DNA of 64,000 nt from Acinetobacter pittii (GTDB lineage Bacteria > Pseudomonadota > Gammaproteobacteria > Pseudomonadales > Moraxellaceae), in contig NZ_CP139286.1 of NCBI RefSeq assembly GCF_034067285.1, positions 1,674,001 to 1,738,000 on the forward strand. Direction: 5' to 3'. Both the position numbers and the translations under genes were made by a program. Below, one piece after another: positions 34,942 through 44,311 of this stretch (the first letter of the stretch is position 1; each line of letters starts with the position of its first letter). The notes beneath the pieces were generated by a model. The model ran no database searches. It saw nothing but the letters and a program-made list of their open reading frames with translations, and was not told the DNA's origin.

Positions 34942-35826
34942 ATGGCTATCCAGCTTTTAGATGCGGCAAGAAATGAAATTCCAGTGAAATTTTCGCAGTT
35001 TTCTGGTGGCGAGCGTCATGTTCAGATTGATGAGAAAACTTTAACTTCACTAGCTGGCAGAGTACTCGTTCGCGCACAAATGACCTCAAGTCATGATGTG
35101 ATGGATTATTTACTACTTGAAAATATATTGCTGAATCAGGGCTTAACTGTTGACCTAGAAATTCCGTATTTTCCATATGCACGTCAGGACCGTATTTGTG
35201 CAGTAGGTCAAGCATTCTCGCTTGATGTGATGACGAAGCTACTCAACATCAATGTAGACAAAAAAGCGGGCAAACAAGGCAAAATCACTGTTTGGGACTG
35301 CCATAGTGAAGTAACAACAGTCTTGCTCGCTGCCAATACTTCTTTTAGCGAAGTTGTAAACGTCAGTTCAGTCGACATCATCACAAAGAGTGAAGCGCTA
35401 AGCACATTATTAAAAGATGAAAAAACCGTATTGATTTGCCCAGATAAAGGTGCAAAAGCACGTACACAAATGGTTGCAGATGCTTTTAATGTTGAGCGAA
35501 AACAACCCATCACTATTGTTCAGTGTGATAAAAAACGCGACCCAGTGACTGGCAAAATTTTGGGTACACATGTACATGCTTCTGATTTATCAGGCCTAAC
35601 AGCGGTCATTACCGATGACATTTGTGATGGCGGTGCAACTTTTATTGGTATTGCTAAAGAACTCCGTCGCCTTAATTGTCACAAGGTCGTTCTATATGTG
35701 ACCCACGGTATTTTCAGTAAAGGAATAGAGGTTTTTGATGGACTGCTTGACCAACTGTTTACCTCAGACAGCTTTCCACAACAACCATCAGACAAAATTT
35801 CAGTAATTGCTTTTGCAGCAAAATAA
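34942..35826 (+). CDS. prs: Ribose-phosphate pyrophosphokinase (PRPP synthetase), NAD-salvage paralogue
   Basis: 294 residues, shorter than the usual 310-320 of the housekeeping enzyme. The PRPP-binding loop is AVITDDICDGGATF (compare the usual DD-x2-D-T/S-G-G-T), and the N-terminal segment SGGERHVQI and the flexible loop PYFPYARQDR (ATP site) are seen. It supplies PRPP to the nicotinamide phosphoribosyltransferase encoded 12 bases later. The ribosome site AGAGGATGAT overlaps the start region. Divergence from Prs is expected of the nadV-linked copies. Confidence 0.88.
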   Translation: MAIQLLDAARNEIPVKFSQFSGGERHVQIDEKTLTSLAGRVLVRAQMTSSHDVMDYLLLENILLNQGLTVDLEIPYFPYARQDRICAVGQAFSLDVMTKLLNINVDKKAGKQGKITVWDCHSEVTTVLLAANTSFSEVVNVSSVDIITKSEALSTLLKDEKTVLICPDKGAKARTQMVADAFNVERKQPITIVQCDKKRDPVTGKILGTHVHASDLSGLTAVITDDICDGGATFIGIAKELRRLNCHKVVLYVTHGIFSKGIEVFDGLLDQLFTSDSFPQQPSDKISVIAFAAK

Positions 35827-35837
35827 AGAGAATAAAG

Positions 35838-37331
35838 ATGACGATTAAACTTAACCCATTAAATGCTATTGATTTTTATAAAGCGGATCACAGACGTCAG
35901 TATCCGGCAGGCACAGAGTATGTATACGCTAACTTTACGCCGCGTTCATCTCGACTCGCAAAAATGCTGCCTGACTTTGACGATAAAATTGTGTTTTTTG
36001 GACTTCAGGGTTTTATCAAACACTTTTTAATCGATACATGGAATGAAGGCTTTTTCAAGCAACCTAAAGACAAAGTGGTGGCTGCTTATAAACGCCGTAT
36101 GGATAGTTCATTAGGTGAAGGCGCAGTACCTGTTGATCACATTGAAGCATTACACGACTTGGGGTATTTACCATTACGCATTAAAGCCTTGCCAGAAGGC
36201 AGTCGCGTCAATATGCGCGTACCTGTGCTCACCGTCATTAATACCGAACCGCGTTTTTTTTGGTTAACGAATTATATTGAAACTGTGTTAAGTGCTGAAC
36301 TTTGGAAAAGCTGTACTACTGCCACAATTGCCTATGAATACAAACGCTTATTAACGAAATATGCTATTAAAACTGGCGCACCACTCGATTTTGTACCTGT
36401 GCAAGGACACGATTTTAGTAGCCGTGGTATGAGTGGCATTTATGATGCGGCGCAATCAGGCGTAGGTCACTTAACCAGTTTTATTGGAACAGACTCGGTT
36501 GCTTCTATTGACTACGCCGAAGAATATTACAATGCAACTGGTGTGATTGGGGTATCTGTACCTGCAACTGAACACAGTGTGATGTGTATGGGCACGGAAA
36601 ACAGTGAGCTAGAAACCTTTAAGCGTTTAATCTGTGAGCTTTATCCGTCTGGTGTGGTTAGTATTGTGTCTGATACATGGGACTTTTGGCGAGTCATTAC
36701 CGAGTTTACTGTGGCGTTAAAATCTGAAATTTTGGCAAGACAACCCAATGCTTTAGGTTTGGCTAAATTGGTTTTCCGTCCAGACTCTGGTGACCCTGTT
36801 AAAATTATTTGCGGTGACCCAGATGCCGAAGTTGGCAGTCCTGCCTACAAAGGTGCAGTTGAATGCTTATGGGAAGTGTTTGGAGGTACAACAACTGAGC
36901 AAGGCTATAAAGTACTGAATGAACGTGTCGGTTTAATTTACGGTGACTCAATTACTTTAGACCGCGCACAGCGTATTTTAGAAGGATTAGAAGCCAAAGG
37001 TTTTGCATCAAACAACTTGGTGTTTGGTATAGGCAGCTTTACCTATAACTACTTAACTCGCGATACCTTTGGGTTTGCTGTAAAAGCAACTTGGGGGCAG
37101 GTGAATGGTGTAGGTCGAGAGCTGTTTAAAGACCCGATTACTGACTCAGGCGTAAAAAAATCTGCGAAAGGTCTATTACGTATTGAAGAAAGTGAAAATG
37201 GTTTTACCTTATTTGATGAGCAAACAGCCGAACAAGAACAAGGCGGAGCACTAAAAACAGTCTTTGAAAATGGTAAACTTCAATATGAGTGTACTCTAGA
37301 TCAAATTCGTGAGCGTTTATCTATCGTATAA
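35838..37331 (+). CDS. nadV: Nicotinamide phosphoribosyltransferase
   Basis: 497 residues, the size of bacterial NadV and animal NAMPT. Diagnostic stretches include YVYANFTPRSSRL near the start, FVPVQGHDFSSRGMSG, and KLVFRPDSGDP, which holds the phosphate-binding residues. It converts nicotinamide and PRPP to nicotinamide mononucleotide, a one-step route to NAD. It sits between its PRPP supplier and a Nudix-type regulator, and a terminator-like hairpin follows its stop. Confidence 0.93.
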   Translation: MTIKLNPLNAIDFYKADHRRQYPAGTEYVYANFTPRSSRLAKMLPDFDDKIVFFGLQGFIKHFLIDTWNEGFFKQPKDKVVAAYKRRMDSSLGEGAVPVDHIEALHDLGYLPLRIKALPEGSRVNMRVPVLTVINTEPRFFWLTNYIETVLSAELWKSCTTATIAYEYKRLLTKYAIKTGAPLDFVPVQGHDFSSRGMSGIYDAAQSGVGHLTSFIGTDSVASIDYAEEYYNATGVIGVSVPATEHSVMCMGTENSELETFKRLICELYPSGVVSIVSDTWDFWRVITEFTVALKSEILARQPNALGLAKLVFRPDSGDPVKIICGDPDAEVGSPAYKGAVECLWEVFGGTTTEQGYKVLNERVGLIYGDSITLDRAQRILEGLEAKGFASNNLVFGIGSFTYNYLTRDTFGFAVKATWGQVNGVGRELFKDPITDSGVKKSAKGLLRIEESENGFTLFDEQTAEQEQGGALKTVFENGKLQYECTLDQIRERLSIV

Positions 37332-37340
37332 CTGAATTTA

Positions 37341-37376
37341 GATGAGCCGTTGCGTGTGTATCGGCTCATCGTTTTT
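37341..37376 (+). terminator. Intrinsic terminator inside the prs-nadV-nrtR operon
   Basis: GATGAGCCG / CGGCTCATC perfect nine-base arms, a 12-base loop and GTTTTTATT tail, 10 bases after nadV and 16 bases before the nrtR start. It would lower nrtR expression relative to nadV. Confidence 0.75.
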
Positions 37377-37391
37377 ATTGAGAGGCTGAAC

Positions 37392-38159
37392 GTGACTATT
37401 CAAACTGAACAAGAATTCCTTGCCAGTTATGATCGCCGAGATTATGACGCACCTTTACTCACTGTAGATATGGCTATTTTCTCGGTATTTAATGGACAGT
37501 TGCAGGTACTCCTGATTAAGCGACCAAACTTCCCAGCCAAAGACCAATGGGCTTTACCGGGTGGCTTTGCCGATTTAAAGCATGATCAAGACTTAATGGC
37601 CACGGCTTATCGTAAGCTAGTCGAAAAAACTGGGATTGCTTCACCTTACTTAGAACAAGTTGCCTCGGTCGGTAATGCTAAACGTGACCCACGTGGTTGG
37701 GCGGTGACTATTTTGTATTTTGCTTTAATTGATTTTAATGCCTACCAACAACAAGCCTTGGCTGAATACAGCGAATGGGTGCCTGTAGCAAAAGCTCAAG
37801 ATTTTGTATTAGCTTTTGATCACAATGAATTGCTCAGCTTAGCATTAGAGCGTTTAACCAATAAAACTCGCTATACCGCATTGCCAGCTAGTCTAATGCC
37901 CGAGTTATTTACACTAACCGAGTTACAAACCATTTATGAAATTATTCTTGGGCAATCTTTAGATAAAAAAGCGTTTAGACGCCGTATGATAGAAGCGGGC
38001 GCAGTTGAAGAAACTAACCACAGTAAAACCGTGGGTAAACGACCAGCTCAGCTTTACCGCTATGCACTCGATTCTTTTGATTTTATATTTCCTCGTTCAC
38101 TCGAATTACCCAGAAATAAAGAGGCTGAAGATAAGCAAAACAATGAGCTTTCTGACTAG
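37392..38159 (+). CDS. nrtR: NrtR-type Nudix-domain transcriptional regulator of NAD salvage
   Basis: 255 residues from GTG 37392, with GAGAGG ahead. The front is a Nudix fold; its box at residues 57-82 ends RKLVEKTGI where an active enzyme has REUxEExGU, so two of the catalytic glutamates are Lys. The C-terminal part, from about residue 150 (LFTLTELQTIYEIILGQSLDKKAFRRRM), is the winged helix typical of NrtR. NrtR proteins sense ADP-ribose-type metabolites and repress NAD salvage genes. The degenerate box suggests a sensor without hydrolase activity. The palindrome before prs is its likely site. Confidence 0.87.
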   Translation: MTIQTEQEFLASYDRRDYDAPLLTVDMAIFSVFNGQLQVLLIKRPNFPAKDQWALPGGFADLKHDQDLMATAYRKLVEKTGIASPYLEQVASVGNAKRDPRGWAVTILYFALIDFNAYQQQALAEYSEWVPVAKAQDFVLAFDHNELLSLALERLTNKTRYTALPASLMPELFTLTELQTIYEIILGQSLDKKAFRRRMIEAGAVEETNHSKTVGKRPAQLYRYALDSFDFIFPRSLELPRNKEAEDKQNNELSD

Positions 38160-38232
38160 CGCATCTTGATGTACTTTTGTTTTATAATGCCGCGCTTATG
38201 ATTGATGTCATGTTTTGATCAGCACTTTGCCT

Positions 38233-39627
38233 ATGTCACACGTTTCTCCCTGCTTCCAGCAAAATCAGTTTTTTGTGTTGGTGGAATATCTCACTTCACT
38301 GCATGAGATTTATCCTGTGAAACATGAGTTCGCAGGATATCCAGCTGCAATGACATTGGCAGATCGCGTACATTCCGATCATGATATTGCGCCGCTTGAA
38401 GTCAGTAAAAGTTACCCCGACTCAATAGAGAAAGTCTTACACTTTTCAGGTAAGGCCCGAGACATACAAGACTTTGAGCAATTTTTAGAACAAGCCCAGT
38501 CAGCCAATATTCAAAACTTGTTATTGCTTACAGGCGATAAACTCAAAGAACATCATCATGGTCGAGATGGACAGCCTCGTAGTCGATACTTAGAGTCTGT
38601 AAATGCTGTAATGGCAGCCAAGCAGCATGGTGGGTTTCGTATTGGAGTTGCTTTTAACCCATTTAAATATGTTGAAGCTGAGCGTGATGCACAATATTTA
38701 AAACTGCATAAGAAGATTAAAGCAGGTGCTGACTTTATTATTACCCAATTGGGCTATGACATTGAAACCTTAAAGCAAGCTAAATCATTTTTAACCAAGC
38801 ATGATTATTCGCAGCAAATACTCGCTTGTGTGATGCCACTGACTTTGGCACGTGCCAATTTTATGGTGAAACATAAAGTGGCAGGTATTGTCATTACTCC
38901 GCACATGTTAAAAGTCTTGGCAGACGAAAAACAGGCGGGACATACAAACCGAGTTTATTTACGCTGCGCTTTACAGATTTTGATATGTAAACATTTAGGG
39001 TTTGCAGGAATTCACTTATCTGCTTGTCATAAGCCAGAAGAACAAATGCTGCTTGAAAGCTACGTCGAGCAATATCGTCATCTGAAGCTTGAAGCTTTAG
39101 AAGAGCTTTGGAATTCACTGTGGCAAGTCACCACAGGCAAAGAGTTTGCACCTGAAATTAAGCATTTTTCACGTCAGCCGACCTCTAAACAAATCATTAA
39201 ATATCGCCAGCTACATGTTATGCATGAAGCAATGTTTGGATCAAAAATTGCTAAAGGCGTCGGACGTTTTATTTTCAAGGCATCTTTTTGGGAAAATGCT
39301 TTGGTCGCAAAACTCTTACTTAAAACAGAAGTACTGAGTAAACATAGCCTAGTGGGTTGTGAAAGCTGTGGTCAGTGTCGCCTAAGCGATACTTTATATA
39401 TTTGCCCTGAAACATGTCCAAAAGGTTTAGCCAACGGGCCATGTGGCGGTACAACTTTAGACCGCTGCGAATTTGGTGACCGTGAATGCATTCACTCTGT
39501 TAAAGCAAGGCTTGCTAAAGCCATTGAACAAACCGAAATATTAAAAGAAAAACTGATTCCAACTGTGCCTATTGAAACAAGGGGAACCAGCTCTTGGAAA
39601 AATTGGTATTTAGCGACTGAGGTATAA
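38233..39627 (+). CDS. MTHFR-like protein with C-terminal cysteine-rich domain
   Basis: 464 residues from ATG 38233. The first 300 residues look like a methylenetetrahydrofolate reductase TIM barrel (LTGDKLKEHHHGRDG, GADFIITQLGYDIETL). The C-terminal 80 residues carry a cysteine cluster, CESCGQCRLSDTLYICPETC, then GPCGG and CEFGDREC, matching the MTHFR_C (PF12225) zinc-type domain. The usual MetF of proteobacteria lacks this tail. Its role is thus methyl-folate chemistry or folate-linked one-carbon oxidation, not proven. A regulator or partner is not adjacent. Confidence 0.75.
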   Translation: MSHVSPCFQQNQFFVLVEYLTSLHEIYPVKHEFAGYPAAMTLADRVHSDHDIAPLEVSKSYPDSIEKVLHFSGKARDIQDFEQFLEQAQSANIQNLLLLTGDKLKEHHHGRDGQPRSRYLESVNAVMAAKQHGGFRIGVAFNPFKYVEAERDAQYLKLHKKIKAGADFIITQLGYDIETLKQAKSFLTKHDYSQQILACVMPLTLARANFMVKHKVAGIVITPHMLKVLADEKQAGHTNRVYLRCALQILICKHLGFAGIHLSACHKPEEQMLLESYVEQYRHLKLEALEELWNSLWQVTTGKEFAPEIKHFSRQPTSKQIIKYRQLHVMHEAMFGSKIAKGVGRFIFKASFWENALVAKLLLKTEVLSKHSLVGCESCGQCRLSDTLYICPETCPKGLANGPCGGTTLDRCEFGDRECIHSVKARLAKAIEQTEILKEKLIPTVPIETRGTSSWKNWYLATEV

Positions 39628-39793
39628 GTTGTATAACTTCCTTGATTTGATTTTGTTAAAAAATCAATTTATATGCTAAAGCACGGCGATAATTTAAAAA
39701 TAACAATCGTTTGCCTTAATTATGTCCAATCAAAGTGATCACCTAGGAGTATACTTAAAGCAAATCTTTTGCGTTAAAAGAAAGGCTGTCTCA

Positions 39794-39916
39794 ATGAAAA
39801 AGTTGGTTGCTGTACTTACTGTAATTGTTGTTTTAACTGGATGTGTCTACGACCCTGTTAATTACAACAAAATACACGACCAAGAGTTCCAAGATCACCT
39901 CAGGCAAAACGGTTAG
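39794..39916 (+). CDS. Small lipoprotein, 40 residues
   Basis: The ATG at 39794 begins MKKLVAVLTVIVVLTGC, a textbook lipobox signal (LTGC) with the acylated Cys at residue 17; the mature peptide would be only 24 residues, CVYDPVNYNKIHDQEFQDHL plus four more. Such tiny lipoproteins are common in Acinetobacter and may resemble entericidin-like or envelope-stress peptides, but no homologue is recognised. A strong terminator follows 8 bases after the stop, supporting a real independent transcript. Confidence 0.6.
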   Translation: MKKLVAVLTVIVVLTGCVYDPVNYNKIHDQEFQDHLRQNG

Positions 39917-39923
39917 TAATAAA

Positions 39924-39946
39924 AAACCCACTCAATGAGTGGGTTT
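39924..39946 (+). terminator. Intrinsic terminator after the small lipoprotein gene
   Basis: AAACCCACTC / GAGTGGGTTT arms with an A-A-T-type tight loop and T-rich tail, immediately after the gene. Confidence 0.75.
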
Positions 39947-40013
39947 CATTTGGAAGAAATTTTTAAGTTTTTAAATAAATAATCAAAACTCCTTAAATCA
40001 CTATTTCCTAAAT

Positions 40014-40041
40014 AAAAAAGAGTTACTTTTAACTCTTTTTT
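40014..40041. terminator. Second, A/T-rich hairpin
   Basis: Twelve-base perfect arms AAAAAAGAGTTA / TAACTCTTTTTT with a CTTT loop, able to act on either strand because of the A and T runs. No gene ends just before it other than the lipoprotein 98 bases away. Confidence 0.5.
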
Positions 40042-40694
40042 AGGTTTATTTTTCTTTTTAAGAATGTGTTTAAAAGGAATAGAAACTTGGGTTTTATCTA
40101 AAAATTTATATATCATTTTAATTAATATAAAGACTTATACATGTAAGAATCATAGCTTAGTAGTTTTATTAAAGTCAGTCGTTTTTATTAGTCTCATTTT
40201 TAGAAATCATAATATTTATATTTTATATGTATTCTAATTTTATAAGGATATAACGAGTATTACTAACTACTTTTTAAATTACAAAACATCTTAATTAACT
40301 TTACTTAAATTATACAAAGTAAAAATATTATTTTATAGCTGTATAACAAAGAAGGCTATCGATTGCACTTTTTACTATTTTTAAGTGTTGTATTAAGTGT
40401 TTGATTAATAATATTTATATATCAATTTATATATAAATTTATAAGTAGAAATGAGTTAGAATATAAAATTACATAATTTTTAAATATATTATTTATAAAA
40501 TACTACCTATTGGCACAAAGAGAAAAAATATATGTCAAAGAGGTCAATGATATTTAATTAGCTTAAGAACCATAATTTGCACCAAATTTTACGCTGTCAC
40601 GATTCATTGAATAAAACCAAGTGAAAAGTTACGTAAAAAAGACGCCAATATTTTATTGGGGTAAATAAAAAATCGAATATTACAAATACACGGA
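40042..40694. other. AT-rich gap before emrA
   Basis: About 650 bases with very low GC and no recognisable coding region or repeat. A CCAAT/ATTGG hairpin at 40645-40658 lies near the end. A promoter for the efflux cluster should be here, but no box stands out. Confidence 0.4.
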
Positions 40695-41762
40695 ATGAAT
40701 ATGGATAACGTCGCTCAGCTAGAAACTGACACTAATTTCCAAAGTCGAAAGAAAATAACTTGGGGTGTTTTCAGCGTCCTTTTATTACTTTTAATTGCTG
40801 GTATCGTATATTATTTTTTTGTATACCGATTTTATCAATCTACTGATAATGCTTATGTACAAGCTGATGTGACTTGGGTCATGCCAAAGATTTCAGGCGA
40901 AGTGATTGAGTTATTAATTAATGATAATCAGGTGGTAAAAAAAGGGGAAACTTTAGCGGTATTAGATCATCGCGATTACCAAGCTCGCTATGATCAGGCC
41001 CGTTCTGTGGTCAGCTTAAAAGAAGCAGCGCTTGGCGTACAACAACAAAATGAAAAATCTGCTCGGTCTTCAATTACGGAAGCAAATAGTGGTGTAGTGG
41101 CAGCGCAAGCAGATTTATCCCGCTTAAAAAAAGATTTTGAACGTTATCAAGATTTATTAAAAGATGGGGTGATTACTCGTCAAAATTTTGAAGGTATTCA
41201 GTCTCAATATTTAACAGCTCAAGCGCAACTCAACAAGGCACAAGCCGCCGTCAATGCAGCAGAAGCTCAATTGGGAAGTTTACAGGCTAGTCGAGCGCAG
41301 CTTTTAGCAGATATTCAAAGTGCCAATGCAAATTTAAATCTGTATCAAGTCGATCTGGCTTCGTCAAAAGTGGTCAGTCCAGTAGACGGCAAAATCGGTA
41401 GTCTTGCAATACAGAAAGGCTCGCGTGTTTCTCCGCAAACGCGCTTAATGGCAATCATTCCTGAAAACAGTTTGTACGTACAAGCGAACTTCAAAGAAAC
41501 CCAAATTGAAAAAATGCATATTGGTCAGAAAGTTGAATTAAAACTTGATGCTTACCCAAGCCTGACCTATAGCGGAAAAATTGAGAGTTTTTCACCAGCT
41601 TCTGGCGCAACTTTTTCACTCATGCCACCAGACAATGCCACTGGTAACTTTAACAAAGTTGTACAACGCATTCCTGTGCGTATTGCCATAGATTCAAGCC
41701 CGCATATTGATTTGATAAAACCTGGAATGTCGGTGAGCGCTACCGTTGACCTAAGAACTTAA
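40695..41762 (+). CDS. HlyD-family efflux adaptor, EmrA-like
   Basis: 355 residues. One N-terminal membrane helix (ITWGVFSVLLLLLIAGIVYYFFV), then a biotinyl-lipoyl half (STDNAYVQADVTWVMPKISGEV), a long coiled coil rich in Ala/Gln (about 95-205) and the second half of the lipoyl domain (VSPVDGKIGSLAIQKGSRV). It is the periplasmic adaptor of an EmrAB-type tripartite pump; its partner is the next gene and a TolC-like channel is in the same cluster. Two overlapping ATG codons (40695, 40701) could start it. Confidence 0.88.
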   Translation: MNMDNVAQLETDTNFQSRKKITWGVFSVLLLLLIAGIVYYFFVYRFYQSTDNAYVQADVTWVMPKISGEVIELLINDNQVVKKGETLAVLDHRDYQARYDQARSVVSLKEAALGVQQQNEKSARSSITEANSGVVAAQADLSRLKKDFERYQDLLKDGVITRQNFEGIQSQYLTAQAQLNKAQAAVNAAEAQLGSLQASRAQLLADIQSANANLNLYQVDLASSKVVSPVDGKIGSLAIQKGSRVSPQTRLMAIIPENSLYVQANFKETQIEKMHIGQKVELKLDAYPSLTYSGKIESFSPASGATFSLMPPDNATGNFNKVVQRIPVRIAIDSSPHIDLIKPGMSVSATVDLRT

Positions 41763-41786
41763 TAATAAAATTTTAGGTAATAACAA

Positions 41787-43334
41787 ATGAATAAGCACCT
41801 TGAAGCCGAGTGGATGTTTCCCGCAAAGACGGCATGGGCAATTTTTGCGGCCATGATTTTTGGCAATTTCATGGCGATTCTTGATATTCAGATTGTGGCG
41901 AGTTCTTTAAACGAAGTTCAAGCTGGCATGAGTGCAAGTCGTTACGAAGTGACTTGGGTGCAAACGGTTTATTTAATTGCCGAAATTATTGCAATTCCAA
42001 TGTCGAGTATTGTCTCGCGGGTGCTGTCAACACGGGTGTATTACACCATCTGTGCAATTGGTTTTACGGTCAGTTCTTTACTGTGTGCGTTGGCATGGAA
42101 CTTAGAAAGTCTATTGGTATTCCGTGGCATTCAAGGTTTTATGGGCGGGGGGATGATTCCGACCTCAATGACTGCGTTGTACTTACTTTTCCCTGAAGCA
42201 AAACGTTCTTTGCCTTTGGTGATGTTTGGCATGATCAGCACTTTAGGTCCGGCCATTGGCCCAACCATTGGCGGCTGGCTCACCAATAACTTTTCATGGC
42301 ACTGGATGTTCCTGATCAATATTATTCCGGGCATTATCATTGCCACCGTCATCTATTCAGGGCCAAATATCGACCGTGCGAACTATTCACTCATCAAAGG
42401 TATGGACTGGTTTAGCCTCGTTGGTATGGCGATGTTTTTGGGTGGGCTTGAATATTTTCTTGATGAAGGTGCACGACATGACTGGCTTGCAGACACAGGT
42501 GTTCGTATTGCTTTTATGATCTGCATTGTAGGCGGCATGATTTTCTTCTCTAGAAGCTTCACCCAGCCTAAGCCTTTGCTCGATTTATCCGTATTTAAAA
42601 ATAAAAACTTTACCTTAAGTGCCATTACAACTTTTGTGATTGGTATGGCGCTCTATGGCTTGGGTTACATGATTCCCGTGTTTCTTGGGCAAGTCCGAGA
42701 AATGAACAGTAGCCAAATTGGTCATGTCATGATGGTGACAGGCATTGTCATGTTCTGCTTTGCGCCGTTCCTCGCATGGCTGATTCCAAATTTTGATACC
42801 CGAAAAACCGTATTTGTCGGAATGATTCTGGCGGGTTTTGGTGTATGGCTCAATTCGCACCTCAGCATTCACAGCGATTACGACTTTATGTTTTGGCCAC
42901 AAATTTACCGTGGTATTGGCCTCATGATCTGCCTGATTGTAGTTTCACATTTAGCCATGAGCACTTTACCACTCAGCAAAGTAGCCGATGCCAGCGGAAT
43001 TTATAACCTCATGCGCAATATCGGCGGTGCGGTTGGACTGGCACTGATTAACTCATCATTAGATTGGCTCACTGCACTACATGTTACCCAGATTAATCAG
43101 TCGATGACACCGCAGAACTGGATCTTTATAGAAAGGCTGGATCAGCTCACGGCGCAATATCAGGAAGTTGGATCAAACGCACAGCAAATCGCGCTCAGTG
43201 TGATTTATCGAGACATTCATTTTCAAGCACTGACATCGAGTTTTAATGACTTATTACGCATGCTCGCAATCATCATGTTTGTGACCGCCTTTTTAACCAT
43301 CTTTATGGATCGGGGGAAGAAAATGAATATGTAG
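41787..43334 (+). CDS. MFS drug:proton antiporter, DHA2/EmrB-like
   Basis: 515 residues with about 14 membrane helices. The N-terminal FMAILDIQIVASSLNEVQ and the motif-C-type helix LGPAIGPTIGGWL are characteristic of the 14-TMS DHA2 group. With the EmrA-like adaptor (24 bases upstream) and the TolC-like channel it would span both membranes and export hydrophobic or anionic compounds. As it leads into a GH3/acyltransferase group, its cargo may be a product made by them, not only a toxin. Confidence 0.9.
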   Translation: MNKHLEAEWMFPAKTAWAIFAAMIFGNFMAILDIQIVASSLNEVQAGMSASRYEVTWVQTVYLIAEIIAIPMSSIVSRVLSTRVYYTICAIGFTVSSLLCALAWNLESLLVFRGIQGFMGGGMIPTSMTALYLLFPEAKRSLPLVMFGMISTLGPAIGPTIGGWLTNNFSWHWMFLINIIPGIIIATVIYSGPNIDRANYSLIKGMDWFSLVGMAMFLGGLEYFLDEGARHDWLADTGVRIAFMICIVGGMIFFSRSFTQPKPLLDLSVFKNKNFTLSAITTFVIGMALYGLGYMIPVFLGQVREMNSSQIGHVMMVTGIVMFCFAPFLAWLIPNFDTRKTVFVGMILAGFGVWLNSHLSIHSDYDFMFWPQIYRGIGLMICLIVVSHLAMSTLPLSKVADASGIYNLMRNIGGAVGLALINSSLDWLTALHVTQINQSMTPQNWIFIERLDQLTAQYQEVGSNAQQIALSVIYRDIHFQALTSSFNDLLRMLAIIMFVTAFLTIFMDRGKKMNM

Positions 43335-43489
43335 CGATTTAGAAATAAAGAGCAGCTTTCAAAGAATGAAAAACAATAGGGCATATCAAAACATATCCCT
43401 TCATAGAAAAAGAACATTGAGATGAGTTTTCTAAAATCGGTTGATGAGGTCGGGGAACTCGCAAATTAGAGGTGGAAGGTTAAAGGATT

Positions 43490-44311
43490 ATGATTAATAC
43501 AACGTATAAACTGATTTCAAAATTGAACCTGAAAAACACGACTTATGGGCAATATTTTGAAAAGGAACAAATCGATACAGAGCGATTAAAAGTGATGTAT
43601 TCCATTTACGAACAGTATTATGAAAATACGAGATTTTCTATTTTCGTAGATGATTTCCAAAATAAAAGCGGTGCAATCTTAATTTTTGACTCAGAAACAG
43701 ATGAGATTGTCGGTTTCTCTACTGTTGTTGTGCAGCATTTCTACTTAAATGGTAAGGACTACACCGTGTTATTTAGTGGTGATACGGTTATTTTGAAAAA
43801 GTTTTGGGGCACGCGTAGTCTGCAAAGTACCATGCTCAAACTGATGATTAAGCTTCGAATCAAATATCCATTTAACGAACTCTATTGGCTCTTGATCTCT
43901 AAAGGCTATAAGACTTACCTGTTACTCGCCAATAACTATTATGTCTATTACCCAAATATTAAAGATGAAAACCAGCATCTCTCGGAAGTTGTCGAGCACT
44001 ACTGCGAGAAATTCTTTGGCGAATACTATGACCGTGAAGCGGGCCTTTTAAATTTTGGTGATGACTATCAGCCATTAAAGGGCGAAGTCGCACCAATTAC
44101 TGCCGAAATGAGAGAGAAAAATCCAAATATTCATTTCTTTGAGCAGATGAATCCAACATGGAAAGCAGGCACAGAACTACCGTGTATTGGTCGATTAGGT
44201 TGGAAAGACATTGCTCGTTTCCCAGTGAAGCTAATGACCAAACCTACAAGTAAGGGAAGATTTGAAGCTTGTGTAGCCCATAAAACAAAACGTAGAGAGG
44301 CCATCCAATGA
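43490..44311 (+). CDS. GNAT-fold-like protein of unknown function in the GH3 cluster
   Basis: 273 residues. No standard acetyltransferase signature is clean, but segments such as GAILIFDSETDEIVGFSTVVVQHF (strand pair with an EIVGF core) and the following WGTRSLQSTMLKLMIKL resemble the middle of a GNAT domain, and the region ISKGYKTYLLLANNY is aromatic-rich. A short helix-rich C-terminus (120 residues) follows. I do not recognise the family beyond this. AAAGGA precedes the ATG. Its last codons overlap the GH3 gene start by four bases, so the two are coupled and probably act in one pathway. It could be the acyl donor or acceptor enzyme. Confidence 0.7.
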   Translation: MINTTYKLISKLNLKNTTYGQYFEKEQIDTERLKVMYSIYEQYYENTRFSIFVDDFQNKSGAILIFDSETDEIVGFSTVVVQHFYLNGKDYTVLFSGDTVILKKFWGTRSLQSTMLKLMIKLRIKYPFNELYWLLISKGYKTYLLLANNYYVYYPNIKDENQHLSEVVEHYCEKFFGEYYDREAGLLNFGDDYQPLKGEVAPITAEMREKNPNIHFFEQMNPTWKAGTELPCIGRLGWKDIARFPVKLMTKPTSKGRFEACVAHKTKRREAIQ

